Source: Zychaea mexicana
Taxonomy: Eukaryota; Mucoromycota; Mucoromycetes; Mucorales; Lichtheimiaceae
Reading direction: 5' to 3'
Length of the DNA stretch: 64,000 bases
NCBI RefSeq assembly: GCF_025766255.1
Contig: NW_026516667.1
Span: forward strand, 248,001 to 312,000
Position numbers and translations under genes: made by a program. How positions within the stretch are numbered: position 1 is the first letter of the stretch; each line of letters starts with the position of its first letter. Positions 10,855 to 23,596 of this stretch are shown piece after piece. Under the pieces are notes generated by a model, which saw only the letters and a program-made list of their open reading frames with translations, had not been told where the DNA came from and searched no databases.

Positions 10855-13291
10855 ATGTTTTCAAGCATATTGAATCGGATCTCCACATCTGTGCATGGCG
10901 ATTCCCCGAATGCTGCTCCTACTACTCCATCAAACGAAGAGAACCTAGCGCCTGGCATAGAAACAACTATGCCTACTACTCATACCCGAACCGAACGTAA
11001 GCATTGACTTTTGACTCTGCGGAACTTTGACATTATAAGTGCAATTAAATGAATAAAAATTATATATAGAGCGCAGCAACAACAACCGAAAGCAAAAACC
11101 AAAACAGCGACAAGGCGACCGAGTAGAAACACGCGCAAGTATGTACTCGTTGTTTATGGAGACAGAAAAGAGCTGCTGAAAGGACATGCTATAACTGAAT
11201 TCCCCTTTTTTATTAAACTCTTGTTTTCCGTAATGGCAAATTCAGTACTTGAGCAACAAGCAAAGGGAGAACAACAGCAGCAACAACAACAACAACAACA
11301 GGAAGTGGCTCCAAGAAAACGTGGCCGACCTCCAAAAGGGTCCAGTACAGGTAGAGAGCTATATATCCTCTATTAGATAACAATAACAACTGAAAAAAGA
11401 AAAGCACAGACGTTTCACAATACATGAAACTTTAACACGAATTTGTCTATCAAATTGTCTATCACTATATCAGACCTAAAACGTCCAAAGCAGGAAACTT
11501 CAAAGGCTGAACTGAAGCACGAGCTAGAGCAACAGCAACTTGAGCAAGAGCAACAGCTACGACAACAGCAGCAGCAAGCGCGCGAGCTACAGCAGCAAAA
11601 ACAGCAGCTAGAACTGGCAAGTCAACAAGAGCAAGAAGAAGCCTCAAGTCCAAATGAACAGTCAAGCCCAAGTCCGTCTGGTAGCGGCAGTAGTAATAAC
11701 AACAATAACTTTAGTTGGGCTATCCAAACTCTAGCATGCCCAAAAGGTATAAATGCATTGTGAGAACACAGGACTATAAATTTTTTTTTGTTGGGTTCTC
11801 TGATACTGAACTTGTTGGCTATAAATTTTGTTGATCAAAATAGGACAACTTTGCTGCCCATACAAAGGCTGCGGTTCAAAACCAACGCCCTTGCCCCACA
11901 GCCTCTATCGCCACATCCGAACGAAACATTTTCCCGATTTTCCAAAGTTATCGCCATCATGCATGTACATCTTCAGAACAACGTCAGGACAAAAATTTAA
12001 ATTCGATGGTAAGCTAAGAGGCATATATATACCGCGCGTGGGTACTTACCAATCTCTTTTTATTTCTTCTAGAAAACGCTCGCGACTTGCTTGAAGAAGG
12101 AGCACCCATCATGACCGAGAGAATCTTTAGGTCATTGATTGGTATGTGAATGTATATATCGTAGAAAGAAAAGTGCTAGCTAACGTACATGTGATATTAT
12201 AGAATTGAGATATCATTGCCCTTACAAACGATGTCATGGACGGTTTTATTACTCAGCAAACGATATCCGGAGCCATCTCGAATCAAGACACCCTGTTGTC
12301 AATCCGTCGGAAGGTGACTTTAGTAAATTGATATTCACGACGGCTGCTGGCAAAAGGATAAAGTTAGAAGGTATGTTCGAAGTAATCCCGACAGATGGTA
12401 TGCCCTGAGTATTAATTCAAAACACTTTATCAAATAGACGAGAACATTACGAATTCACTGGATGATGATATGGCCATCAATATTTCAGTAGAAACAAGAT
12501 CGCGTCCCAAAAGTAATGAAACAAGAATTCAATAAGGGAGAGGAGTAAGAGTATTAATCATGCGTTTTCCTTATTAGAGGACGGAACTTTTTACTGTCCG
12601 TACAAGAACTGTAGTAATATATGCTATTTGTATCGACGCGATTTGTACCGACATATCCGAGGAAAGCATCAAGAAGAATTCCCACAACTGAAGTACAATG
12701 GCCGCAACCTAATTTTTACGACCGAGGAGGGGATGCAAGTCTATTTTGATGGTAATTTTATCAGATGCGAGGAATATCTGTACATAATCCATGATAGGAA
12801 AAACGGTTAATACTAGGTTATTTCTTACCTTGGATTAATCCGCAATAGAGAGCTCGCGAAATACGCTTGAATTTGGAACCAAAATCGTCGTGCATCATAA
12901 TGAGGATAAAAGTGAGTTCTCCACTCTATTAAAAAAAAGCATCTGAAACTAAATTGTTATGCGTGGATATGCATAGTCAAATACCGTTGCCCTTACAAAG
13001 GATGCAGAAGTCGACATGGCACCGTGTCCAGTTTGATCAGACATATTCGCCCTGCACATGATTCAACGCTTCCAACCAGACGGCAAGGTACACGCGAGAA
13101 ATGTGTTTTCACTGGTCCATCAGGAATGGTTGTTAACTTTGATGGTATGTTGTTGTTCGCTTGCTTCTTGGTTTCATGTGATGCAGAATACTTTATTGAT
13201 CTGACGTATGCTTGTAGATATTTCTCGGAACACGCTTAATGAAGGTGAACAGTTGACTATGACTGAAGTACCACTGTCGCCGATTCCTTAG
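10855..13291 (+). CDS. AT-hook protein with four exon-encoded CPYK-type zinc-finger repeats
   Basis: Probable nuclear DNA-binding protein of no family I recognise. Twelve exons join with every intron in phase 1: 10855-10996, 11070-11138, 11246-11350, 11474-11746, 11844-12008, 12073-12141, 12203-12370, 12438-12512, 12578-12751, 12849-12911, 12977-13144 and 13218-13291. The product is 514 residues. The N-terminal third has polyQ tracts and an AT-hook (RKRGRPPKG, in the third exon). Four repeats of about 75-80 residues follow, each made of one long exon plus one short exon. The long exon carries CPYKxC, then a His pair in RHIRxxH-like context, then IFTTxxGxxxxFD. The short exon often carries a SRNTLxEG-like motif. 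The C-x4-C...H-x4-H spacing suggests a C2H2-like zinc site. Function is inferred only. Confidence 0.8.
11844..13291 (+). repeat. Four tandem two-exon coding repeats within the zinc-finger gene
   Basis: Repeat units are 11844-12141, 12203-12512, 12578-12911 and 12977-13291 including the intron inside each unit. Each long exon is 165, 168, 174 or 168 nt and each short exon 69, 75, 63 or 74 nt (the last includes the stop). Conserved positions are CPYK, the spaced Cys, the R-H-I/L...H pair, a [IV]F[TR]T..G core and a terminal [FL][DE]. Since all flanking introns are phase 1, whole units can be duplicated without disturbing the frame. Confidence 0.8.
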
Positions 13292-13688
13292 CTCCAAAAA
13301 AAAGCAATTGATAACAACATTTTCCTTTACTTTTCAAGCTCACACCAGAGAAAAAAAATTATGTGCATTACTCAGACAATTGCTTCCTTTTTCCACATTT
13401 CTACACTTTCACCGCCTACATCATCGTTCATCCCCGCTCGTTTCTTCTTCCGTACTCACTTTGCAAATGTAAAATTCTCTCTTTACTATTTGGTGTATAT
13501 ATAAATATTTTTTATTGTTTTATCGAACCTGTTTTCTTTTTACATACATAGTATATACTATACTATACTCGTCGTCCAGCGATTGATGATGATATTGATG
13601 GTATATATGTGTAATTGTAATGCTGACTCATATTTACAGCTTTTTTTCTTTTCAAAATGCTTGTAGACCCTTTTATCGTTTGATGGAT
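13292..13688. other. AT-rich spacer between convergent genes
   Basis: T-rich sequence with short TATA-like repeats (about 13540-13570). It separates the stop of the zinc-finger gene from the stop of the TBC gene on the other strand and presumably holds both 3' ends. Confidence 0.5.
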
Positions 13689-16212
13689 CTATCGCCGAAA
13701 GAACCTGAAGCTCAATGCAGATGTCGGTGATGATCCCGATGAGGAGGTCGTCGTGGTAGTAAGAGGTGATGATGAAGATGCAGTGGTAGTATTGTTGCTG
13801 GGGGTATTGTGATTGCTGACAGCTACTGCTGCTTGAGCCGCTTGTGCTGCTGCTGCTGCGCGTTGCTGTTTACGACGATCTCTAAACAAGACACGACGAC
13901 GATCGATTTCAGAGGTAGAGATATCGGCGCCTACGCCTGATCGTGAAAATACTAATTCCATAAACCGGTGACAGTCGACCAAACGTCGTGGCATGTTTTG
14001 AAGAACAGGGAATATTTCGATTGGGTCGTCCAGCGCCCAGATTCGCTTTTCATTCATCTTGATAATCGTCAATGCAACTCGGAACAGAACCTTGCTGCCC
14101 TCACTATAAAACATGCGTTTAGTATTCTAGTGTAACGCTTCTACACTATACGAGTAGTAGCCAACTACTATTACTTACATGTATAAAGAATCCCAGACAC
14201 GTAAAACAGTCTATAGCAATGAAACATTCAATGAATAACCGATTCTTTTAGACCATCAAACGAACTGACAAAGAGGCAACCTTTGGCTGTTGTTGATATC
14301 TTACCTCAACAGGAAGTATATTGATAAACAGTGTCAGGAACCAATGACTGGTTACCAGGGTAATGGAAGGCAAGCCTTCTGACTCGACACATTCCCAAAA
14401 ACATTTACCATTGCCAATTTTGTTCCAAACACCGGGTAAGCGTTCATATACCATCATCATCAGAACAGTCTGGTCGATATGCGCGCCTTCCATAGTAACA
14501 TCGTACATATTCTCTGGAAAATAGTCATGGACGGTGGTAATGAGCATCCAGAACGCAGCTTCTTCGCCGTCATCGACAAAGAGCAAGAAGAATCCGGCCA
14601 AGTAATTGAGCGACTGGCAGTAGCCAATGTTCGGAGCATAGACACTGAATGCAAGTAATATGCGTCGCAAGGCACGCAGTTTAGGGTTGGACTCGGGAAC
14701 CATAGTGACAGAGCCATCCTCGGCAGTGACGGCGCATGCAAATTGCTCATTGTCAGGGAACGTTCGATGTAAATCTAATTCCAGCCACAATGCTCAGTTT
14801 CAATGATAAACGACAGTTTTTAATGATAGCTGTAAAAGGGTCTTGTTCATAGATTTGAAAAAGCCCAAAATGTGTACCTCGATTAATGATCTCCGCGTAT
14901 TCGTTGTGTTCTCCCATCGCTTCGGCAGTTTTGACAAGCGAGTCGTACAAACCGGCGTTTGCTTCCATTTTGTCCTTGGCTCCGCTATAATGCATCCAAG
15001 CCTTTGCAGGGTACAAATTTATTATCAAAGACCCTTTTTTAGTAAATACGGTTTTTGGCCAAACTGCAAACATAACTGCTATATGTGCACCACTAACCTT
15101 TCCACGAATATCGTGTGGAATTCCTTTACGGACATAGCGCTTGACTATTTTTGGGTATGCCGATTCCTTTTTAGCTTTTCGTTTCTTGTTGACCAATGCG
15201 TATGTAGGTTTGTTTAAAAATAGAAAAACTTACGTTTTGAACTGACAGGTGGGAATTCGCCTTGATGTTCTGCAAGATAAGATTTCCACTTGGCGTTCTG
15301 TCTATCGCGGATAGGTTGATAATCTGCTTCGAATTGAAGTTGATCGGCGAGCCTGACCCACTGCGTGGGTTGTTTGAATCCATATGCGTCTCTGCGCTGC
15401 TGCTGCTCGGTATTGCTGTTATTGGTATTGGGACTCCGCTCATCATCATCATCATCATCATCAGCAACTTCTTCATTATTAAATCGCTCTATATGGTTCG
15501 TTCAGAAAAGTGTAAGGAGAAAAGAGGATAGAGGAAAGAAAACGAAACGGTTGAGCCATGTATTTTAGCTCAAATGCGAAAGAGAGAATAACTTTGTAGA
15601 GAAGCCCTTACTTTCTTCTTCCTGCTTCACCCAGGGACAGGGCGACGCAGGTGGTGGCGGAGTGGACGGCATGGACAATCCATCTTCCTCATCGTCTTCT
15701 TCTTCATCATCCTCCACGCTAATGCTGCTACTCGTCGTCATCGTAGTCGTTGGCGTGCCGCCGCCACCATGTCTCGGTGAAGATTCGGATGAACAGATGC
15801 TGGATGCAATGCTTGATGACGATGCATTAAATCCAGAATCGTAATATGGCGAATACGGCTGTTCCTGCGGCGACAGTAACGGTGATGTCGGTGTTCTAGG
15901 GCTAGCAAGCGGGCTTGCTTTATACGACTTATTGAGTCCGGGTGATGTGGCCGTAGGTGAACTCTGGGATGGTTTCAATGCCAGAGGTGGGGGAGGTGAA
16001 TGGACTGTCAGATAGTTGTTGCATCGTTTCAAAGGGGACGGTCTAATGGAAGAAGACGATGATTTCGCTGATGCTGCTGCTGCTGACGATGATGCAAGCT
16101 GAAAATCGGATTTCTGGCGCTTCAGGCTATTGTTGGTAGACAAGTTTTGAAAAGCTTGCCGTAAGCTTTCGGGTTGCGATTGTTTTCTTGAAGGATTGAC
16201 GTGGGTTGCCAT
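13689..16212 (-). CDS. TBC-domain Rab GTPase-activating protein
   Basis: GAP that stimulates GTP hydrolysis by Rab GTPases in membrane traffic (family knowledge). It is a multi-exon gene. The N-terminal exon (16212-15612) encodes about 200 Ser/Pro-rich residues with an acidic run. An exon at 15488-15234 follows (QWVRLADQLQFE, WKSYLAEHQGEFPP). The TBC domain then begins with RKGIPHDIRGK. Both catalytic fingers are present: the arginine finger in LELDLHRTFPDN and the glutamine finger in IGYCQSLNYLAG. Further TBC helices (EEAAFWMLITTVHDYFPENMY, shared over two ends of one exon) and VLFRVALTIIKMNE are recognisable. The C-terminus is Ala/Gln- then Ser/Thr-rich and ends FRFFRR. Which Rab it acts on cannot be told; it resembles the Gyp/GRTP group. 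Some internal splice sites, including the acceptor near 15170, are weak. Confidence 0.85.
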
Positions 16213-18487
16213 TTTTTGGACTTCTGTTTAGTTTGCAGTATAAAAGGAAAGGAAAAGGTAAAAAAGAAAACAAGAAAAAATGTAAGGAAGGTAAGAGAAA
16301 AACGAGAAAAAGAAAGATAAAGAGGAAAGAAGAAGTGGAAAGTAAAAAAAAGGGAGTTTTTGGCCTTGTTAAAATAGAACGCACATGCACCTCTCTCTTG
16401 TTACATGTACCATACATGCACTTCCCTCCCTATTTTTATCCACAGGAAACGAAACTCAACCCGTACCACTTTTCTTAATTTTTATTTTTTTTCGGTTGAC
16501 CCTCTCTCACAGCCAACTTTGTCAGTTTCTTTTGTTATCCAGATCTCCCTGAGCTGCAACGATGTTTTTGCAATCGAGCTGATCGCACACATTTGCCCTT
16601 CAAATGTAACTTAGCAACAACCGTAACAACCTTTTTTTCATGGAAAAGTTTATTTCTAGTGGTAACTTAGCAACTCAAAAGGCGTTTCAGGACATTTAAT
16701 ACCTGAGCCTGGTTTTCGCCAAGCGTCCGTTCCTTATTGGTATCAAGTACCGATGAACCAAACTTTCTGAGATGAATCATCAGTAATATATATTAATCAT
16801 AGCTTGAAACCTCTTTCGTCCCCAGAGCTAAAAAATCACGTCTCTATGTCTTCTATACCTAACAGTATGTAGTATAAGTATATCAGTAATCACAAGTAGA
16901 CAATTGAGCAAGTGGGCCAATTACTACGTCGTGTGCTTATAAAAAATGGTATGCTCTGTTGTGCGTCACACCGTGCGTGTGCATTATAATGATACTGTAG
17001 TGTCCGCATGACGTTAAATGTATGCTCATATCAACCACTTTACTAAATTACCAAATCTGACCAAGTGGCTTTCTTACTCTTTTTCTTCCTTCTCTCTTCT
17101 CCGAAATCGTCATAATTATTTATTATTACATTATATACTTTACACTTGCAGCAAGGCTCCTTTTGTAATCGTCGTTCGAACTTTCAGCTAATATCTAACA
17201 AAGAAAAAAAAAGGATGTCATTACAGTATATACCTATTCTTTCTTCATCAGTATGCATTATTATACTTGTTGGCATATGTATGTATACATGTCCCTCTTT
17301 TGTCCTCCTCCTCCTCCTCCTTCTTCTAAATGGACCCCTTTCCTGTCGTCCTGAAATAATAAGGTATTGTATTACTAATCTTTCTTTCGCATTTTAATGT
17401 ACCAGCAGCTATAAATTCCATTAAAAATGCCGCACGGTCTTTTGTATTCTTAGTACATGAATCTCTTCACACTATGATGATGCTGTCCAACATATCAATA
17501 TAGAAATTATGACCTTGAGCTCGGTATGCTCCGGGCATTGGAGTGGGGAAAGAAGCAAAAAGTCTCATCATAGCAGCGACAACACGTTGTTGTTGAATGA
17601 AGGTAAACATGTCGCGGTGTTCAAGAGCCTGTACATGTATTTTTTGCTTTTTAATTTACCCCATGATCAAACGTCAAGAGGAGCACATGCGTACTACGCT
17701 ATGTGTCTCAAGCATTTTAGCTGTTACATAACGTTTTCCGCTTACATACAGCGTATAGCGATGCGAGAAACTATACAGCTATAGTAGAAGTATGACGTCG
17801 AAGATTTCATACATGGCAACGTTCTTGCTAGTAAGAGCTCAAGAGAAGCTATGTGATAGTGGAAATTACTCAATATGTTAAAGAAACTCCATGTCAATCT
17901 TTGCTCGGTTGTCACACGTGAAGAAGACGCAAAAAACCTCATCGTGGTATGAGAACATGCACCCCTCATTTTCCCGTATAGATACTACTCTCCCTAATCG
18001 CCTTCAGGCATTCATGCCAATTCCTAGATATGAACGGTGTACGTATGATCACCCAAGAAGCTGTGTAACAGCTGAAGTATGATCAGCCAACTATCCAATC
18101 TATGCAGACCAAATGCAAGGTGTCTTTATTGCTACTGTCTTTCTATCTCGAGCGATCGCAACAGCATCAAGAACAATGATGATACAAAAAAAATGGTACA
18201 TAATCTAATAACTTAAGCACCTTATGTCAGCTCCACAGTAGCATAATACAATTAAGCTCATACATAGGACAATCACATAGTAGAGCCATTATTCTACATA
18301 GATGACTTGGGATGACTCAAAAAATTTACACATGGCATGACAATAGGCTTAAGGCTTTCGAGCACCACCCAGCCAACAACAAGGTGTGTGTGCGTAGCGG
18401 GTTTCGGTTGCCGCGTTATTTTTAAACAAATTTTCGCGTTTCTTGACTCGCCAAGGACGACAACAACACTTCGTGACCCCCCCCCAA
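16213..18487. other. Long intergenic region
   Basis: No gene supported. An A-rich purine tract (about 16240-16350) lies directly upstream of the TBC start and reads as the pyrimidine-rich leader of that minus-strand gene. A (CTC)n run is at about 17306-17330. The interval ends in a C-run that abuts the start codon of the eIF2B epsilon gene. Confidence 0.45.
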
Positions 18488-21311
18488 ATGCCACCAAAGA
18501 AACGCAACACACAACAACGTGGTGAAGGAGACGGTGAAGAACCATTTCAAGCTGTCATTCTCGCTGATACCTATGATGATCAGTTTCTTCCCATTTCAAA
18601 CGAAATGCCACGGGTAAAGTTTTTAAATAACAGAAAGCAATCTCGAGAAAATCTTTGCTTAGGCTACAAAAAGAAAGAAACTTGACGATTCACGCAAATT
18701 TATATATTATGTATTTAAAATGTGCTCATGTAGTGCTTAATGCCTCTATGCAACATTCCCCTTATTGAATACACGCTTGAAGCTCTCGCCATTACCGATG
18801 TTCAAGAAGTCTTTATCGTATGCACTACCCATATTGACAAGATCAAAGAATACTTTGAGTATGTTTATTCCAAACATATTTATGACGATCTCGATGCCAC
18901 GAACATACGCACGCAGGTTAATGTTTATTCGACATATAACACCTTTTCTCCCTTTTCAAAATTGTTAGGCAATCGAGTTGGTTACAACCACATAGTCCAC
19001 TAAGTGTTCAAATCGTCCAATCACCCGAAGCAATGTCCGTCGGTGACGCTATGCGCGAACTCGATGCTCGACAACTCATCACGAACGACTTTATTCTGAC
19101 CTTTGGCGACCTTGTTTCCAACATTAAACTCGATAAAATCATGGAAACGCACCGAGCACGCAAAAAGACTGATAAACACTCGATCATGACTATGGTATTG
19201 AAGGAAGCTGCACGCATACACACGAGCCGCGCCAAGGATGATTCAAGTGTATTCGTGCTTGATCCAAACAACAACCAATGTCTATTCTATGAGCCTGTAC
19301 AGGCACTGCCCCGAAAAGCCCGGATCGAGGTTTCGCCCGAAGTTTTTGAAAACCATGCCCAATTTGAATTCCGTAATGATTTGGTCGATCCATTTTTGGA
19401 TATCTGCTCGGTTGAAGTAAGCAAAAGCACAAGCAAAAGAGGAAGAAGTAGCGACGAATGAACTGAAAAATGTTCTAGGTCCCTGCATTGTTTACAGAAA
19501 ACTTTGACTGGCAAAAATTGCGAAGCGATTTTGTTCACGGTATTTTGACGTCGGATATCCTTGGCAAACGAATCTATACGGAGATCATCTCGGAGCCATA
19601 TGTTGCTCGCATACAAAATGAGCAACTGTATAGTACTGTCAGGTATGGGTTCCGTCCGATTAGAAAAGGAAAAGGAAAAAGCAATAGCACTGACGTTTTT
19701 AATGGGTGACAATAAACTTTTGTAGTAACCATGTATTAAATCGCTGGGTGTTCCCCATCGTCCCTGAAACAAATCTTCATCAAAACGACAATTATCAATT
19801 CTTACGCGGCAATATCTACAACGCATCAGATGTCATTTTATCCCGGTACGTATAAATGTATTTATCAGTTACTGTGTATATATTTTCTATTTTGATGAAA
19901 AACATTAACCCCGGCGGGTTTCTTAAAGCTCATGTATCATAGACGAAAACGTGCAAATTGGATCAGGTTCAGTTATCGGCGAAAACTCGCGTATCGCAAA
20001 CTCGGTCATCGGTCGTAACTGCAGCATTGGCGACAATATTGTGCTCGATGGCGCATATATTTGGGACAATGTCACTATTTTTGCAAACAGCGTCGTTACG
20101 CGTTCTATTCTTGCCAACAATGTGACGCTGATGGACAACACAACGGTTCGTGATGGATGCATCATATCAACCGACGTTACCTTGGGACCTGATGAAGATG
20201 TTCCAAAGTACTCTCGATTGAGCTTACAACCACAGCCCAAGACGAGCATATTTGCTGATGATAGCGATGAAGAGGAGGAAGCAAAGGGTAAAAAAAAATT
20301 ACGGCGATGATAAACGAGAGACAGCTAGACTGGTTTCTAATTGTCAACTTACAATTTTTGATTAGATCAACCTGTACTATCTAACAATAACCATCCTGAT
20401 GTATACTTTTGGACCGAAAGAGGAGGTGATGACGACGATGTTGATATTCGGAATATTAACTTGGGATCATTGGGTAAATCATATGAAAAGAGAATCATTA
20501 TGGCTCTTGCAATCATGCTTTTTTGCACGTTCTTCTAACTGATGTTATTTTAATTAGCTTATGACATGGCTGACCTGAAGATCAACGATGGCGAACTTAG
20601 CGACAGCGCATCTGAGGTTGGAGAAGTATCTGATGATGAAGACGACCATTCGGATAACGACATTGCTGGATCGTTTGGTGCCGGATGGGATACTCAGGGT
20701 GCTAGCAAGTTGGCCGAATTCAAGAAGGAAGTAGCACAGACCATTGAGCGCTCTCTTACCGAAAAACATACTGTGGATGAAACATCGCTTGAAATCACGG
20801 GTCTGCGTATGGCACATAATGGAACTTATGATCAAGTACGAGAGGTAATGATTCCGATGTTGTTGGACCATGTGGACGTTTCCAAGAATGCTGTGGGCAA
20901 CATGCGAGCAATGTTGGAAAAATGGTCTCCGGTTATTAGCAAGGGCTTGGAAGATCAGGTTCATGTATTGCGCATATTCCAGGTAGTTATTCTCTGAATT
21001 ATAACTGATAAAGATTATATGTATGTGTATCCAATTACAAGGAAATATGTATTAATTAAGTTTTTTTATTCATATATCAGCGACACTGTGCAGAGACTGA
21101 CGCATTATCTAAGCTCTTTGTTGGTATTTTGCAAATCTTGTATAACGAAGACATCGTTGAAGAAGAATCGGTACTGAGATGGTATGCTTCGGATGCATCC
21201 AAGAACGGCTCATCAGCTGAAGTCAAGCTGAGAGAACGTGCAGCCAAGTTTGTGGATTGGTTGCAAGAGGCGGAGGAAGAGTCTTCAGATGACGATGAGG
21301 ACAGCGATTAA
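18488..21311 (+). CDS. GCD6: Translation initiation factor eIF2B subunit epsilon
   Basis: Catalytic subunit of the guanine-nucleotide exchange factor for eIF2, in the cytosolic decameric eIF2B complex. Nine exons join with consistent phases: 18488-18613, 18734-18858, 18969-19416, 19479-19642, 19726-19845, 19929-20287, 20366-20473, 20558-20982 and 21081-21311. They give 701 residues, close to yeast Gcd6 (712). The N-terminal pyrophosphorylase-like domain shows FQAVILADTYDDQF and PRCLMPLCNIPLIEYTLEAL. The middle is a left-handed beta-helix of hexapeptide repeats (IGSGSVIGENSRIANSVIG). An acidic linker follows. The C-terminal W2/eIF5C HEAT domain carries the exchange activity, with an acidic tail (EAEEESSDDDEDSD). 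AATAAA follows at 21318. The gene converges on the A12 gene. Confidence 0.95.
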
Positions 21312-21317
21312 TTATAA

Positions 21318-21323
21318 AATAAA
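21318..21323 (+). promoter_or_regulatory. Poly(A) signal of the eIF2B epsilon gene
   Basis: AATAAA hexamer beginning 7 nt after the TAA stop. Confidence 0.55.
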
Positions 21324-21592
21324 ACCTACAAAAGTACCTATTTTTCTCTGGTTCACATAGTTTTAATACATTAGGATTCTGCCAGTCATATGCTGTAGCA
21401 AGAACGTGTTTTTTAATAGATGTGAATAAGGTGGATGGACAATTTTTAGAAGATGGTGAATGGAAAATATATAATAACAACGATGAGAGAAGGAAGAAAG
21501 ACATGCGAGGGAAAGAGTGTTGTAAATATGTTAGGATACAATAGAAAAACAAAGCAGTGTGTAGTAATGGAAGGGGTAATATAGCAATTGAC

Positions 21593-22206
21593 TTAGGAGT
21601 TGACCGAGTATTTGTAACTACACAATACATCGAAGGTTAATATTGACATCCCCATTCCTCCAACAACAATATAAACCACCATTAAAAAAATCACATACCC
21701 GCATTTCTTGCAGCTGTAAAAGACCGTTTGGCCTTCATCTGCAGAGCGCAACTGCATGGTATGATATGCCATTTCATCATTACCACAGCTAGGGCACTTT
21801 TCTTTGATCTATTATTAAAAGTCATTTATCATCAGTATACGCCGACAAACTTTGCTTTTAAAATTGATAATTCGCTTTTCTTACCATAGCTTCTGCCTCC
21901 TTGGCATTCTTGCTCTGCTGAACTAAATGACGTTTTGCTTTCAGCGATGACTGGAATGCATGTTGCGACGATGTCGTGACAACTTTGGTTTGTTCATAAC
22001 CTGTTAAATAATATTCTTCTGTTAAAAAAAGGCGTGTGTACTTTGCAATGTTTTATAGTATAGATCAATAACATGCCTGCTGTTTGGAATGCGTGGCTGC
22101 ATTGATTGCATAGTAAAATATCGTCGTCAGCACCGGGCATATCAAGTAAATTGCCGCACTCGGGGCAAAACAGAAGCGATCCGATAAGGTTGGTATTAGT
22201 GGCCAT
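21593..22206 (-). CDS. RPA12: DNA-directed RNA polymerase I subunit A12 (zinc-ribbon)
   Basis: Small subunit of RNA polymerase I needed for transcript cleavage and termination in the nucleolus. The first exon starts MATNTNLIGSLLFCPECGNLLD and completes the N-terminal zinc ribbon with CNQC. A second exon follows (YEQTKVVTTSSQHAF). The C-terminal TFIIS-like ribbon spans the next exons: CPSCGNDEMAYHTMQLRSAD, then GQTVFYSCKKCG, then a short terminal exon giving YKYSVNS. The acidic cleavage hairpin (RSADEGQ) is intact. Total is about 120-130 residues, as expected for the family. The first intron appears to begin with GC instead of GT; see findings. The gene converges on eIF2B epsilon with about 280 bp between stops. 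Confidence 0.92.
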
Positions 22207-22885
22207 AGTTTGCAATCGATTTCGAACAAAATAAAGCAGGTTTCCACTTTGAATAGAGCAAGAAATTTGACAAGCGTGACGGTGATGCCCTTTTTCCACC
22301 AAGTTTCCTTTTTCGGTCGGCCTCGCATTGCTTTCGGAACATGGTTGCACGAAAAGATTGAGCATCAACTTTTGGGACTAACGATACTTACATGTACCAT
22401 TTGTTCTTTTAAGTAGCGCAAAATGGGGTTTCATGTAAATAGCTATTCATACACATTCAAGATAGTAGAAAGCTAATGTTTGAAATAGGAGGAGGAAAAC
22501 TGTACGTTTATATACATGTGTATGGATGTGGGACGTGCTCGCGGAACGATCCAAGGAAAAAAAATGTGATGCATATGGGAAAAGAGTTGTACTAGTGCAA
22601 CCGACTTAACACTATAGCATAGAAACAATCCATTTGGATTATGTAAAGCACGGTAACATTCGACCACGGTGAACCAGTTATGTAACAGAACAATGAGCCT
22701 ATCAATAGGTAGCGCAGCCACACACCCCAGCTAACGCCGGTATTAGCGAAGTATCGTAATTTGTATAGTAGCTTATACACTCTGATGAGTCTTGGATCAA
22801 CCATTGTTGTCTATAGTTTATTGAGCAGCTGGATCGTTAAACAGCGTCGTCTTAAAGGGATCGAACATCTCAAAGATAAAGGAAT
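22207..22885. other. Intergenic region upstream of the A12 gene
   Basis: No recognised gene. A plus-strand open frame (about 22761-22943) leads into the left member of an inverted pair of gene fragments described separately. Confidence 0.35.
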
Positions 22886-22972
22886 TAGACCAGCTGGGCT
22901 GAAAAAAATCAGGCATTTTAGTAGTATTCAGCCCGCCTTGTAAATATCAATGGCTCGAGCACTACGTGGGCT
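22886..22972 (+). pseudogene. Fragment of an unknown gene, left copy of an inverted pair
   Basis: The plus-strand translation gives RPAGLKKIRHFSSIQPA, then a stop, then MARALRGL. The same peptide, with substitutions and no stop, is encoded on the minus strand at 23597-23687 (RPAALKKFRQFSNIQPA then MARALRGLKG). Conservation at peptide level suggests that both came from one coding sequence. The parent gene is unknown to me. Confidence 0.5.
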
Positions 22973-23596
22973 CAATGATTTTGTACTCTACTCATATCCA
23001 TTTCTGTGACATATCCCATATTTAATATAGATTATGTAGCATATAAAGCTCTTCTATGCGTAAATGTATTGGTGCGTCTTTATTTCTTGACAGTTAAATG
23101 CATTTTGCTTCCTCTGTCTCTTCTTTCAGATACAATTATAGTCACTGCCTTCATTACTCTTCTTTCGCATGCCCCTTTTCAATACTGTACATAAATCTTG
23201 ATTGAACGTTAAACGCTCATTGCATCTTCTCGGCATTTTCTTTTCTATGATGAACTTGATCACTGTTAATACGATTAAATTACTCCAGTTAGAAGTGCAA
23301 CATTGGCGCACTTAGCTGGTTATCGCGATGCTTCTTTCTTAAAAAATTACTCTAATTACTACTACACTGGCCAAGTCAGAATTGCTTTTGGCCATCGCGT
23401 TGTCACTTCTTTGTTGTATAAGCTTGCTCTCATTGCTATTACGGAGGCCCAGATCAGAATTGCTGTGGCCACATGAATTTGTCCTTTGCAATAAAATTCA
23501 AGTATTTGAATAAGCGACTGTAAGCTATAAGTTAGATAGATATCTGTATCAGATATCTAGGCGGTATAGTTTGTAGACAATACACCATTTAAGACC

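Noticed and set aside
15434..15470. Met-rich open frame and (ATC)n microsatellite
   Set aside because: It is a frame shadow of the Asp/Glu-rich linker in the TBC gene; the minus-strand DDDDDD reading fits the spliced protein.
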